From contig JADJTX010000015.1 of assembly GCA_016710985.1 (NCBI GenBank), positions 1 to 64,000 on the forward strand: a DNA stretch of 64,000 bases, read 5' to 3'. This DNA comes from Ignavibacteria bacterium (lineage in GTDB: Bacteria > Bacteroidota > Ignavibacteria > Tepidaquicellales > Tepidaquicellaceae). Made by a program: the position numbers and the translations under genes. Position 1 is the stretch's first letter, and each line of letters starts with the position of its first letter. Positions 56,095 through 64,000 of the stretch are shown in pieces. The notes below the pieces were generated by a model. That model saw nothing but the letters and a program-made list of their open reading frames with translations. It was not told the DNA's origin and made no database searches.

Positions 56095-58257
56095 ATGAAA
56101 AAATTCTTTTGTTTTCTTTCTTTGCTGTTATTGATTTCTTTCAGTAACAGTTATGCAGACGGTTTTAACAGCGTGCATACTTCAGACGGGATTTATGTGA
56201 TTGCTGCCGGTGATGCTGGAAAGATTTTCCGCTCGGTAAATTCAGGAAATACCTGGGCTAATTATACAGAGCCTTCAGCTAATTTTAAAAGCGTTTATAC
56301 ATTAGGTAACGATGTTTGGCTTTCAGTTGATAATGGTAAAGTCTTTAAGTCTTCAAAGACCACAACTGTATTAACTCCTTACAATACAGGTGTTACCACT
56401 TCAATTAATTCAGTTTACTTCATTGATGCAAACATTGGATTTGTTTGTGGTGATAATGGCAGTGTTTTTAAATCTGTTAACGGAGGCGTTGACTGGACTC
56501 CGTCTAATTCAGGAATATCTTCGGTTAAATTAAATGCAATACATTTTAAAGATGCTGCAAATGGTATAGTTGTTGGAAATAATGGAGTTGTATATATTAC
56601 AGTTAACGGAGGAACAAGCTGGACTCAGGAAACTATTGCAACAACAAGGGATATATTAGATGCTAAATATTTCAATGATGGTATAGTAGTTGCCGGAGGA
56701 TGGGGCACATTAATGATTAAACCAAATAGCTCTTCATGGGCTTCAGTAGATACAAGAATTAACACAGACATACGAGGGATCACAGGATCATCAATTTCCG
56801 ATATTCATATTTGCGGAGGTGGAGGATTTATCAGAAATAACCGCAACAATAGTACAAAATTCCTAAATTTTGAAAAAAACCCAATGTTAGCTAATTTAGT
56901 GGACATACAATATTACGGAACCGTGGGTTTTGCAATAAGCAGTTTAAATAATGCGATCATAAGAACTACAAATGACGGATCAACATGGGAGCTTCCGGCC
57001 GGTGCTTCAGTAAACATAAGTTGGCAGTCAAAACCCGGTGTAAGCGGCGGATCATTGGGAGACAATTTATGTGTTCATCCAACAAACAGAAATACTATAT
57101 TCACAAATTTTTCAGGAAGAACATATGTCAGCAGAAACCGGGGTGAAAATTGGGCTCAGGTCGGGACTCAAATATCCGGCGGGTCAACACCGCACTCTTT
57201 TTATGTCAGCCCTGTGGATACAAACATCTGGTTATGTGCGATTGAAGCCAGTGGAGGTGACAGGATCTCAAGAACTACAGATTACGGACAAACCTGGAAC
57301 ACATCCATTACGCGTAATTTCAGTAATTACGGAGAACCGCTTCAAATAGACCCGAACAATCCAAATGTATTTTATTTCGGTCCTGATAATGGTGGTTTCT
57401 ATAAATCAACTGACAATGGAGCTACTTTTACAGAAATAAGCAATAACTATCCATTCAGAAGTCCATGTGACATAATGGTAACCTATGATGAACCTAATAC
57501 AATTTTACTTGCAGATGGTATAACATCAAGCGGAAATGCTGATCTTTTTAAATCTACAAACGGTGGTGTTAACTGGGAGTTAAAATATACAAATCCTTCA
57601 AGTTCTGAGATCCCCACAATGTGCAATACTGTTTTTAATAATCAGCTTGCTTTCTTTACAAACTGGCCCGGTGGAAATATTTACAAATCAACAAACACAG
57701 GTGATACCTGGACATTAAATCATACGAATAGTTTTTCCGGCTGGGGATCAAATATTTGTCTGGAAGATCCTGACTTCATTATGAGCGGAAGCTGGAGCGG
57801 TGGTAATACGGGTATGTCAACTGACGGGGGTACGACATGGATTACCACACCTGGATTATCAGGCTCAGGAGGTGTAATGGTGCTTGTTGACAGAGGTTAT
57901 ATTATTGGACAGGCAGGAAGCAGTGTATATAAACTTAACGTGACTTACTCTGTTATAACAGGTGTAAGTGAAAACATTGTTTCATCAATTCCAAAAAGCT
58001 TTAATCTTTCCCAGAATTATCCAAATCCATTTAATCCTGCAACAAAGATATCGTATGACCTGCCTAAGTCAGGAAATGTTGTTTTAAAAGTATATAATGA
58101 ATTGGGAAAAGAAGTGAGCACATTGGTTAATGCGTTCAGAAGTGCAGGCAGCTATGAAATTGATTTTGATGCCGCAGGTTTAACCTCAGGAATTTATTTC
58201 TACAGTCTGCAAGCAAATGGTTTGACCAATACAAAAAAAATGTTGCTGCTAAAATAA
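56095..58257 (+). CDS. Secreted BNR/Asp-box propeller protein with T9SS tail
   Basis: Signal peptide 1-21 (ending SYADG) and many propeller blades with S-x-D/N-G-G-x-T/D-W boxes: KSVNGGVDW, TVNGGTSW, TTNDGSTW, STDNGATF, STNGGVNW, STNTGDTW, STDGGTTW. This matches sialidase/sortilin-type or YCF48-like propellers. The T9SS tail starts FNLSQNYPNPFNPATK and ends KKMLLLK. No catalytic residues seen, so it may be a surface binding protein. A terminator follows within 25 bp. Confidence 0.88.
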   Translation: MKKFFCFLSLLLLISFSNSYADGFNSVHTSDGIYVIAAGDAGKIFRSVNSGNTWANYTEPSANFKSVYTLGNDVWLSVDNGKVFKSSKTTTVLTPYNTGVTTSINSVYFIDANIGFVCGDNGSVFKSVNGGVDWTPSNSGISSVKLNAIHFKDAANGIVVGNNGVVYITVNGGTSWTQETIATTRDILDAKYFNDGIVVAGGWGTLMIKPNSSSWASVDTRINTDIRGITGSSISDIHICGGGGFIRNNRNNSTKFLNFEKNPMLANLVDIQYYGTVGFAISSLNNAIIRTTNDGSTWELPAGASVNISWQSKPGVSGGSLGDNLCVHPTNRNTIFTNFSGRTYVSRNRGENWAQVGTQISGGSTPHSFYVSPVDTNIWLCAIEASGGDRISRTTDYGQTWNTSITRNFSNYGEPLQIDPNNPNVFYFGPDNGGFYKSTDNGATFTEISNNYPFRSPCDIMVTYDEPNTILLADGITSSGNADLFKSTNGGVNWELKYTNPSSSEIPTMCNTVFNNQLAFFTNWPGGNIYKSTNTGDTWTLNHTNSFSGWGSNICLEDPDFIMSGSWSGGNTGMSTDGGTTWITTPGLSGSGGVMVLVDRGYIIGQAGSSVYKLNVTYSVITGVSENIVSSIPKSFNLSQNYPNPFNPATKISYDLPKSGNVVLKVYNELGKEVSTLVNAFRSAGSYEIDFDAAGLTSGIYFYSLQANGLTNTKKMLLLK

Positions 58258-58279
58258 ATTTCAAACAGAATTTAACTTG

Positions 58280-58312
58280 AAAGTTCAGTCCGAATCCCGG
58301 GCTGAACTTTTT
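58280..58312 (+). terminator. Terminator after the 56095 gene
   Basis: AAAGTTCAGTCC and the complement GGGCTGAACTTT form a stem with loop GAATCCC, followed by TTT. Confidence 0.88.
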
Positions 58313-58481
58313 TATTTTAAAATTTGCATACCTATAATTATAATATTCTCTGATCGTTCTGATGTATTTTTTGACAACCCTGGAATCGGATAGGTAATAT
58401 TATTTTTCAGTGAATTTTGTATTTCAAAATTCATATTTTTTAAGAATTTTGATTCAATTCAATTAACCTAAAAAAATACTA

Positions 58482-58931
58482 ATGAAAGAACAAAATTTCG
58501 CCAATCATAAAAGACTTGTAGCAGGCTATCATTACTTTACATTCAGCCTTGCATTGATTCTGTTGGTTTTATCAATTTACTCCTTGTTTGATGCATTTGC
58601 ACGAGACAGCGGAATATTAATGCCGGTTATGTTTATTTTGATTTCTTTTCTAATCATCTTAATGTTCTTTTATGCAAGAACCTTTGCTTTAAAAGCACAG
58701 GACAGAGCAATTCGTGCAGAAGAAAACTTCAGGCATTTTATGCTAACGGGAAAAATATTTGATTCTAAAATCAACTTACCGCAAATACTTGCATTAAGAT
58801 TTGCTCCTGATGATGAATTCATTGAACTTGTAAAAAAAGCTGCCACAAATTACTTAAGTCCTGTTGAAATAAAAAAGCAATTAAAAACTGGAAAGGAGAT
58901 TATTACAGGGTTTAACGTGTCTGAAAACTGA
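58482..58931 (+). CDS. DUF6526-like membrane protein
   Basis: A 149-residue protein opening MKEQNFANHKRLVAGYHYF, a phrase typical of the DUF6526 family, with two hydrophobic segments (about 20-40 and 47-67) and a soluble C-terminal helix. Function unknown. Preceded by an AACCTAAAAAAAT leader. Both neighbours are unrelated. Confidence 0.8.
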   Translation: MKEQNFANHKRLVAGYHYFTFSLALILLVLSIYSLFDAFARDSGILMPVMFILISFLIILMFFYARTFALKAQDRAIRAEENFRHFMLTGKIFDSKINLPQILALRFAPDDEFIELVKKAATNYLSPVEIKKQLKTGKEIITGFNVSEN

Positions 58932-58968
58932 TGTTTACAGAATGTTTTCAGTTTGAAATAAGTTTCCA

Positions 58969-59655
58969 CTACCTGATCAGATTAACAGCTCTGGATGCTA
59001 GGACTGTTAGTATTGTTAAAGAAATTATGACCTGAATGATCATTATTATTTTGAATCTCCTTGAAAGAAAGAATGTATCTGTTGGTCCGAAGGCTGTTGC
59101 AGTTGTAAAAGCCAGAGTAATGTAATCAATTATATCCGGGCTCCAATCTTTAAATTTTTCCGAGTTAATAGTAAACTGAGGGAATAACAATTCACGAAAA
59201 TTTTTTTGTCCATTAATTCTCTCAAAAGGACCTCCTGAATCAAGTATCCAGTAAAGTAATCCAAACAACAGGATATTAATGAACCACATTGTTACAACAT
59301 CTAACATCAGCGCATAAGATCCTGACACACCTTTGAAATAATCTATTGTATTTACCAGTTCATATAAGTACAGAAAAAGAAGTATCATTTCCACAAGCAC
59401 ATAAAATATAATAAATGGTCTTAAAAATTTTCTCCTGTCAAAAATCAAAAAGATAATCAGTCCTATATAAAGCGGTACATTGACTAAGAGCTTGATATTT
59501 GATTCTGAGATTCCTGTATATCTTTTTATGATTCCAAGCAGCGGGATAGGGTCAGTTGTTATTGAAAACAAATACGCTATAAGTAAAAAAACGATAAGAG
59601 GCTGCCAGCCTTCTCTTCGCTTATTCAGCCACGATTCATTCTGTATTTCATTCAT
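58969..59655 (-). CDS. Membrane protein resembling a two-TM ion channel
   Basis: Six hydrophobic segments, with the last pair flanking IIDYITLAFTTATAFGPTD, which looks like the pore helix and filter region of small potassium channels (ion_trans_2). The filter TATAFG replaces TVGYG, so selectivity is doubtful and it may be a degenerate channel. 228 residues. Function inferred only from this pattern. Confidence 0.72.
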   Translation of the reverse strand: MNEIQNESWLNKRREGWQPLIVFLLIAYLFSITTDPIPLLGIIKRYTGISESNIKLLVNVPLYIGLIIFLIFDRRKFLRPFIIFYVLVEMILLFLYLYELVNTIDYFKGVSGSYALMLDVVTMWFINILLFGLLYWILDSGGPFERINGQKNFRELLFPQFTINSEKFKDWSPDIIDYITLAFTTATAFGPTDTFFLSRRFKIIMIIQVIISLTILTVLASRAVNLIR

Positions 59656-59843
59656 TGAACGGCATATAAATATTTAATTAATCAATTTATAATCAAATAT
59701 TTATGGTACAAATTTTTTGGATAATATTTTATTATTAAGAAATGAAAATACGCAGGAATTTAATGATAAAACCTAATAGGTTGACCAGAATTGACTATAA
59801 AGTAAAATATAAAATATATTATAAAGAAACTTTATAATATTAA

Positions 59844-60025
59844 TAAATATTAGTATCTTGCATAAATTGTGACTATCCCAAAAAGTTCAATTTTGCAATT
59901 TCTTTTAATTGTAACCGTAACGCGAAATTACGGTAAATTTTGTTCTACTGCATTATTAATAGATAACATCCCTCAAGGCCGTTCAACCCCAAATTTTGAA
60001 CGGTGAAAGGAGAAACGAGGGATGT
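59844..60025 (+). ncRNA. Possible structured RNA with two hairpins
   Basis: In the 467-bp gap a promoter-like TTAGTATCTTGCA at about 59849 precedes two stems: CCGTAACGCGAAATTACGG (59915-59933) and a nested one at 59966-60025, outer ACATCCCTC/GAGGGATGT (9 bp), inner CCGTTCAA/TTGAACGG (8 bp). The sequence between outer and inner strands on the 3' side is TGAAAGGAGAAAC, a ribosome-site-like AAAGGAG, followed by ATG TAT ATC TAA. No plus-strand gene is directly downstream. It may be a small RNA, a regulatory leader, or a palindromic element. The evidence is weak. Confidence 0.35.
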
Positions 60026-60122
60026 ATATCTAAGTTTTCAAATACAACTCTGTTAAATAACTTTATTTTTTAATTTTCTCTTGTTTTATCTGTTTTATTA
60101 GATGAAATTTTTAGAATATTTT

Positions 60123-60344
60123 TTACATATCCGAAATTTTTGTTATATATATACCATTTCCTGTGTAAATGTATATGAACGATCTTTCACCTTCCTGTAC
60201 TCTCACATAAATAAAAAGATCAGCTTTAGCAGAACTCATTTCTAGACTGGCAGAATTACCAGCTACAGATTGATTAACAGTAAAAAAATTAAAAAATAAA
60301 ACTAAACTTAGAACAACAAGAATTGATTTGAAAACTTTTTTCAT
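60123..60344 (-). CDS. Small secreted protein
   Basis: A 73-residue protein with a signal peptide (1-28, ending SVAGN) and a 45-residue mature part (LFIYVRVQEGERSFIYIYTG). Start by ATG after AAAGGAGAT, a good ribosome site on the minus strand. I recognise no family. Confidence 0.6.
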   Translation of the reverse strand: MKKVFKSILVVLSLVLFFNFFTVNQSVAGNSASLEMSSAKADLFIYVRVQEGERSFIYIYTGNGIYITKISDM

Positions 60345-60471
60345 TTTATAAATCTCCTTTCAGACTTAAATGTTTAACAAAATTAGGCATATAATACTAA
60401 TATATCAAAGAAAATAATATGTGAATGTCGCAGTTTATTATGTAAAAATTGAGTAAGCAACAATAAAAAGG

Positions 60472-60502
60472 TTGACTATATATTCAATTTAACATAATTT
60501 TG
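60472..60502 (+). promoter_or_regulatory. Bacteroidota-type promoter for the 60556 gene
   Basis: TTG at 60472-60474 and TAATTTTG at 60495-60502 match the -33 TTG and -7 TAnnTTTG elements with a 20-bp spacing. Transcription would begin about 45 bp before the ATG. Confidence 0.5.
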
Positions 60503-60555
60503 CAGACACAATACCATTTAGTTGTCGCAGATATGTTAATATTTAATTTATTGAA

Positions 60556-62058
60556 ATGTATACACATGAGTTAATAAATCTTTTAAAAACCCTATCTCCT
60601 AAAGAACTCATGCGTTTAAGCAGGTTTTTAAATTCACCTTATTTTAATAACAGAAGAAGGTTAATTGATTTATTTTACGTGTTAAAAAATTTTTACCCAG
60701 CTTTTAACAAGAAGAGCCTGACCAAAGAAAACATCTTTAAGAGGATTTACGGCAAAGCTGATTACAATGATTCTACATACAGAAATCTAATGTCTGACCT
60801 TTTGGTTCTCACACTAAAATTTCTCAAAACTGAAGGTATTGAAAAAGACACAGTTCAGTCATCTTTTTTTCTCACTCAGGAGTTATTTATGCGAGGTAAC
60901 TATAATTTATTCAGAAACCGGATGTTAATTAATGAAAGGTTACTTGAAAGCAAACACAAGATCAATAGTGATTATTTTTTGAACAAATACAGGATATTAA
61001 CGGATAATTTTTATGTAAACCTCATGACACAAAAAGTACTGAAGAAAAAATATGTAGTCTCCGAATCGCAAAAGATCATAAGCGGTATTGTCTGCATTTT
61101 AAGTTATTTTGTTCTCGAATCCATAAAACACTATGACAATCTTCTTAATTATTCAAGATCATATAATATTCAAAGGAATTTTGATACTGTCGCTAGTTTT
61201 ATTGAGATTTTTAATTTTGAAAAACTGATTTCATATATCCGGGATAATTCACCGACTAGTATTCCTATTGTTGAAATATACTATAATCTACTTAAAGCTT
61301 TTACAAATTTTGAAGATGAGAAATTTTATGCGGAATTCAAGAAATCTTTGTTACAAAATTTCAACGCTTTAGGACTTGATGAGAATAATTTCCTTTTTTC
61401 AAGGTTGTTCGACTATTGCATACTTAAAATGAATATGGGTGTAAATACAGGTTTTAATATCCAGAATGAGATTTTCGAACTGAATAATATTTACTTACAG
61501 CATAAATTTTATATAACAGAATCAAACAAATACATTCCGTTTGATTTCTACAGAAATGTATTAATAAACTGCATTACTCTCAAAAAACATAATTTCATGG
61601 AAGATTTTATCAAGACCTATTCCAAGAATCTGCTTCCAAAGCATATTCAAAGTATTGAAAATTATAGCTATGCACTTCTCTATTTTGAAAAGGGCCAGTA
61701 CAATAAAGCCCTTGCCTGCATTAACCGGATTAAATTTGACCAGTTTATGTATAAGCTTGACATGAAAAACCTGCAGCTAAAAATAAATTTTGAGTTAAAT
61801 CAGTATGAGTCTGCACTTTCTGTCATAGATGCTTACAAACACTTTCTTAAGAATAATGTTCTGATAACCGAAAGCAGAAGGGTCATGCACAGCAATTTTG
61901 TGACTTATGCTAACAAATTAATTCAGTATAGAACAGGATCTCAAAAAGTAAATCTGTCTTATATATCCGATAAAATTGAAAAATCAAAAAATATTATTGA
62001 CAAAGGATGGTTAATTGAGAAAACCGGAATTTTACAGGGACAAAATGTGGCTTCATAA
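60556..62058 (+). CDS. Conserved hypothetical protein, 500 residues
   Basis: The N-terminus (LLKTLSPKELMRLSRFLNSPYFNNRRRL in part, then LVLTLKFLKTEG) recalls a widespread Bacteroidota/Ignavibacteria protein of unknown function: phrases SPYFN, LFYVLKNFYPAF and ENIFKRIYG. The rest is alpha-helical, with TPR-like pairs toward the end (YALLYFEKGQYNKALACINRI). No signal or membrane segment. A scaffold-type helical protein is likely; no role can be named. Confidence 0.75.
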   Translation: MYTHELINLLKTLSPKELMRLSRFLNSPYFNNRRRLIDLFYVLKNFYPAFNKKSLTKENIFKRIYGKADYNDSTYRNLMSDLLVLTLKFLKTEGIEKDTVQSSFFLTQELFMRGNYNLFRNRMLINERLLESKHKINSDYFLNKYRILTDNFYVNLMTQKVLKKKYVVSESQKIISGIVCILSYFVLESIKHYDNLLNYSRSYNIQRNFDTVASFIEIFNFEKLISYIRDNSPTSIPIVEIYYNLLKAFTNFEDEKFYAEFKKSLLQNFNALGLDENNFLFSRLFDYCILKMNMGVNTGFNIQNEIFELNNIYLQHKFYITESNKYIPFDFYRNVLINCITLKKHNFMEDFIKTYSKNLLPKHIQSIENYSYALLYFEKGQYNKALACINRIKFDQFMYKLDMKNLQLKINFELNQYESALSVIDAYKHFLKNNVLITESRRVMHSNFVTYANKLIQYRTGSQKVNLSYISDKIEKSKNIIDKGWLIEKTGILQGQNVAS

Positions 62059-62067
62059 AAATATAAA

Positions 62068-62089
62068 CCCGGAGTCTTGCGGCTCCGGG
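62068..62089. terminator. Terminator between the 60556 and 62099 genes
   Basis: CCCGGAG and CTCCGGG form a stem around TCTTGCGG, followed by T-rich sequence on the plus strand. Confidence 0.8.
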
Positions 62090-62098
62090 ATTATATTT

Positions 62099-62500
62099 TT
62101 ATTCTGACTTCTTATGTTTTTTATTTCCTTTATGGTTCTTATGCTTGCTCATGTTTTCTTCCATTTTCTTTATCTGCTCGGCATTTAATATTCCCTGGAG
62201 TTGTTTTTTAAATTCATCTCTGCTTTGCATCTTCATTTGTTTACGTGTTTCCTTATCAAGGTTTTTGTACTTTTCTTTATTGGCATCCCTGTTTCTTGCC
62301 TTTGTCAGTGCAAGATTATAAACCTGCCTGTACTGGTCATCTGTAAGTGAAAGATTTTTTTTCATTCTGTCTGCCATTTTTGTGGCAAATTCTTCAGGTG
62401 TTTTGTTATTCTTTTCACTCTGCTGACTGAATCCGCTTACGGAAATGAAAGCAATGCTAAATAATAGAAATGTTATTGCTAATAGATTTTTAGTTTTCAT
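62099..62500 (-). CDS. Small exported protein, Spy/LTXXQ-like
   Basis: Signal peptide 1-25 (ending FSQQ), then a helical, charged mature protein: FATKMADRMKKNLSLTDDQYRQVYNLALT with the LT-x-x-Q pattern, then ILNAEQIKKME and a Lys/His-rich tail (KHKNHKGNKKHKK). This resembles the small Spy-like periplasmic proteins common in Bacteroidota; metal or stress roles are inference. Confidence 0.75.
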   Translation of the reverse strand: MKTKNLLAITFLLFSIAFISVSGFSQQSEKNNKTPEEFATKMADRMKKNLSLTDDQYRQVYNLALTKARNRDANKEKYKNLDKETRKQMKMQSRDEFKKQLQGILNAEQIKKMEENMSKHKNHKGNKKHKKSE

Positions 62501-62602
62501 TTTTTAATTTGTTTACTTAATAAATTATTTTATTTCTGACCGTAGACAAGGTATGTGAGTGATAAGTTTAATTTATACAATAATAATTTCTATGCCTAAA
62601 AG

Positions 62603-62637
62603 AAAAGAGCCTCTTAAAAAATTAAGAAGCTCTTTTT
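62603..62637 (-). terminator. Terminator of the tRNA gene
   Basis: AAAGAGC...GCTCTTT forms a stem including TTCTTAA/TTAAGAG beside an A/T-rich loop. Read on the minus strand it lies directly after the tRNA 3' end. Confidence 0.75.
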
Positions 62638-62638
62638 G

Positions 62639-62711
<73 letters not shown>

Positions 62712-62850
62712 GTATAGTACAAATATAGTAAATTTATTATCTTACATCAATTGCATTCATTGTAAAAAATATTAAATTGATTTTAGAAATTAATAGAATT
62801 AATTTTGAAAAATTTCAAACAAATCTTTATATCTAATCTATTCTTAATCA

Positions 62851-63600
62851 ATGAAAATTATTGTATGCGTTTCATTAGTACCTGACAGCACTACCAAGGT
62901 TAAAGTTTCGGATAATAAAAAATCAATTGACGATGCGGGGGTAAGTTATATTTTGAATCCTTATGATGAGTTTGCTGTAGAAGAAGCGTTGAAACTCAAA
63001 GAAAAGTACGGCGGTGAAGTCATAGCCGTTTCCTTCGGTACTGATAAAGCAAAAGAAGCAATTAAGAAAGCATTTCAGATGGGTGCTGATAAAGGAGTTC
63101 TGATAAAATCCCAATCCAGTGATTTTGATTCATTTAATGTCGCAGTGAATCTCTCAGAATATCTGAAAGGACAAAGTGCAGATATAATTTTATTCGGTAA
63201 GCAGTCAATTGATTTTGACGGATTGCTGATACCTTCAATGGTTTCCGAATTAATTAATTTACCGTGTATCAGTGTTGTTGTCAAATTAGACATTGAAAAC
63301 GGAAAAGTAATTGCCGAACGTGAAGTTGAAGGCGGAAAAGAAATCATTGAGTCACAAGCACCGATTGTAATAGGAACTCAGAAAGGAATTAATGAACCCC
63401 GTTATCCGAATTTAAAGAGCATAATGGCTGCAAAGTCAAAACCAATTGAAGAAACTCCTGCTTACTCGAACGAGAATAAAATTGAAATAGTGGAAATGAA
63501 ATTGCCTCCGGCAAAAACAAGCGGTAAAATTTTTACTAACGGAAAAGATGATGTTTCAGAATTAGTCAGGTTACTCAGGGAAGAAGCAAAGGTCATTTAA
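62851..63600 (+). CDS. etfB: Electron transfer flavoprotein beta subunit
   Basis: A 249-residue protein with the ETF beta pattern: MKIIVCVSLVPDSTTKV, LNPYDEFAVEEALKLKEKYGGEV, GADKGVLI, DIILFGKQSIDFDGLLIPSMVSELI and PRYPNLKSIMAAKSKP. EtfAB carries electrons from acyl-CoA and other dehydrogenases to the quinone pool. etfA follows 40 bp later, forming an operon. Confidence 0.97.
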   Translation: MKIIVCVSLVPDSTTKVKVSDNKKSIDDAGVSYILNPYDEFAVEEALKLKEKYGGEVIAVSFGTDKAKEAIKKAFQMGADKGVLIKSQSSDFDSFNVAVNLSEYLKGQSADIILFGKQSIDFDGLLIPSMVSELINLPCISVVVKLDIENGKVIAEREVEGGKEIIESQAPIVIGTQKGINEPRYPNLKSIMAAKSKPIEETPAYSNENKIEIVEMKLPPAKTSGKIFTNGKDDVSELVRLLREEAKVI

Positions 63601-63639
63601 TTATTTTTTAATAATAAAACATAAGTTTTCGCTAATCAT

Positions 63640-64000
63640 ATGTCAAACAAAATACTAGCATTTGTAGAATCTAAAGACGGTAATTTTAAAAACTCCGCTT
63701 TTGAAGTTGTGGCAGAGGCTAACAAGATTGCCTCCGAGACCGGATCAGAGCTGATTGTTATGGCCATCGGCTCAGATATTGAGTCTCAGGCAAAAAGTCT
63801 TGCGGAATACGGCGCAAATAAATTACTGATCGCCGATCTTAATGAAATAAACAGTAAAAGTTCTGTTTCCGTCTTCAAATACTCTCCGTCTTCCTTTTCA
63901 AAAGTAATAAGTGAAATTGCTAAAACACATAATGCAAATATTGTTATATTATCTGCAACTTCATTAGGAAAGGACATTGCCGGCAGAATAGCAATCAGAA
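63640..64000 (+). CDS. etfA: Electron transfer flavoprotein alpha subunit, right-truncated
   Basis: Starts at ATG 63640 (MSNKILAFVESKDGNFKNSAFEV) and reads ELIVMAIG, ANKLLIADLNE and SATSLGKDIAGRIAI before the window ends, matching the N-terminal domain of EtfA. The C-terminal FAD domain lies outside. Partner of etfB. Confidence 0.95.
   Translation, partial: MSNKILAFVESKDGNFKNSAFEVVAEANKIASETGSELIVMAIGSDIESQAKSLAEYGANKLLIADLNEINSKSSVSVFKYSPSSFSKVISEIAKTHNANIVILSATSLGKDIAGRIAIR

Noticed and set aside
59966..60025. Known riboswitch class
   Set aside because: I compared it by eye with c-di-GMP, fluoride, THF, guanidine and glutamine types; the key conserved bases do not match.

Overview
This window looks like low-GC DNA from the Bacteroidota/Chlorobiota side of the tree, most likely Ignavibacteria or a close relative. 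Six genes end in the sorting tail typical of type IX secretion (T9SS): a YPNPFNP-type motif, a beta-rich domain of about 80 residues, and a basic end such as KKMILIK. The 2-oxoglutarate dehydrogenase has an E2-type acyltransferase domain fused to E1. Where promoters can be guessed they have the Bacteroidota TAnnTTTG shape. There is no rRNA, CRISPR array, transposase or phage gene.

Layout. 1-4.7 kb: a broken class-3 lipase running off the left edge, four tandem 65-bp palindromes, a frameshifted parallel beta-helix protein, a small unknown gene and a T9SS protein. 5-9.2 kb: yajQ with a repeat-encoded tail, rlpA, and a beta-lactamase-fold hydrolase with TPRs. 9.9-13.6 kb: an Omp28-like T9SS protein, arylamine N-acetyltransferase, a 21-bp tandem array next to the relic tail of a T9SS gene, and a frameshifted GNAT-like gene. 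14-21.7 kb: bcp, a sodium/solute symporter, two thioredoxin-fold genes, a MOSC protein, a nitroreductase, a GNAT and fumC. 22-26 kb: a possible cohesin-like T9SS protein next to a dockerin-like beta-helix protein. 26.7-32.2 kb: an unknown gene, fumarylacetoacetase, a lipoprotein, and selD with mnmH (selenophosphate to 2-selenouridine in tRNA). 32.3-40.3 kb: the fused 2-oxoglutarate dehydrogenase, two beta-barrel paralogues (the first broken), and paaABCD for phenylacetyl-CoA epoxidation. 40.6-46.2 kb: terC, an EF-G-like GTPase, an MscS channel and the def-fmt pair. 46-58 kb: secreted proteins with kelch, beta-helix, dockerin-like, haem c and T9SS modules, plus a YqgE/AlgH gene. 58-64 kb: small membrane and periplasmic proteins, a structured element that may be an RNA, a large unknown gene, initiator tRNA-fMet, etfB and the start of etfA.

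Metabolically the window joins aromatic breakdown (paaABCD, fumarylacetoacetase) to the TCA cycle (fumarase, 2-oxoglutarate dehydrogenase) and an electron-transfer flavoprotein.

Two non-coding themes stand out. First, arrays of drifting short repeats, mostly 7-mers but also 8-mers and 9-mers, occur at more than a dozen places. They often begin exactly at a stop codon or touch a start codon, and in yajQ, mnmH and perhaps an old T9SS gene they have entered the coding sequence. Second, many gaps hold long imperfect palindromes from a few recurring families.

At least nine genes carry frame breaks, several in homopolymers of core genes. That points to sequencing or assembly error for many of them, although the lipase and the first beta-barrel gene have several lesions and may be true pseudogenes.
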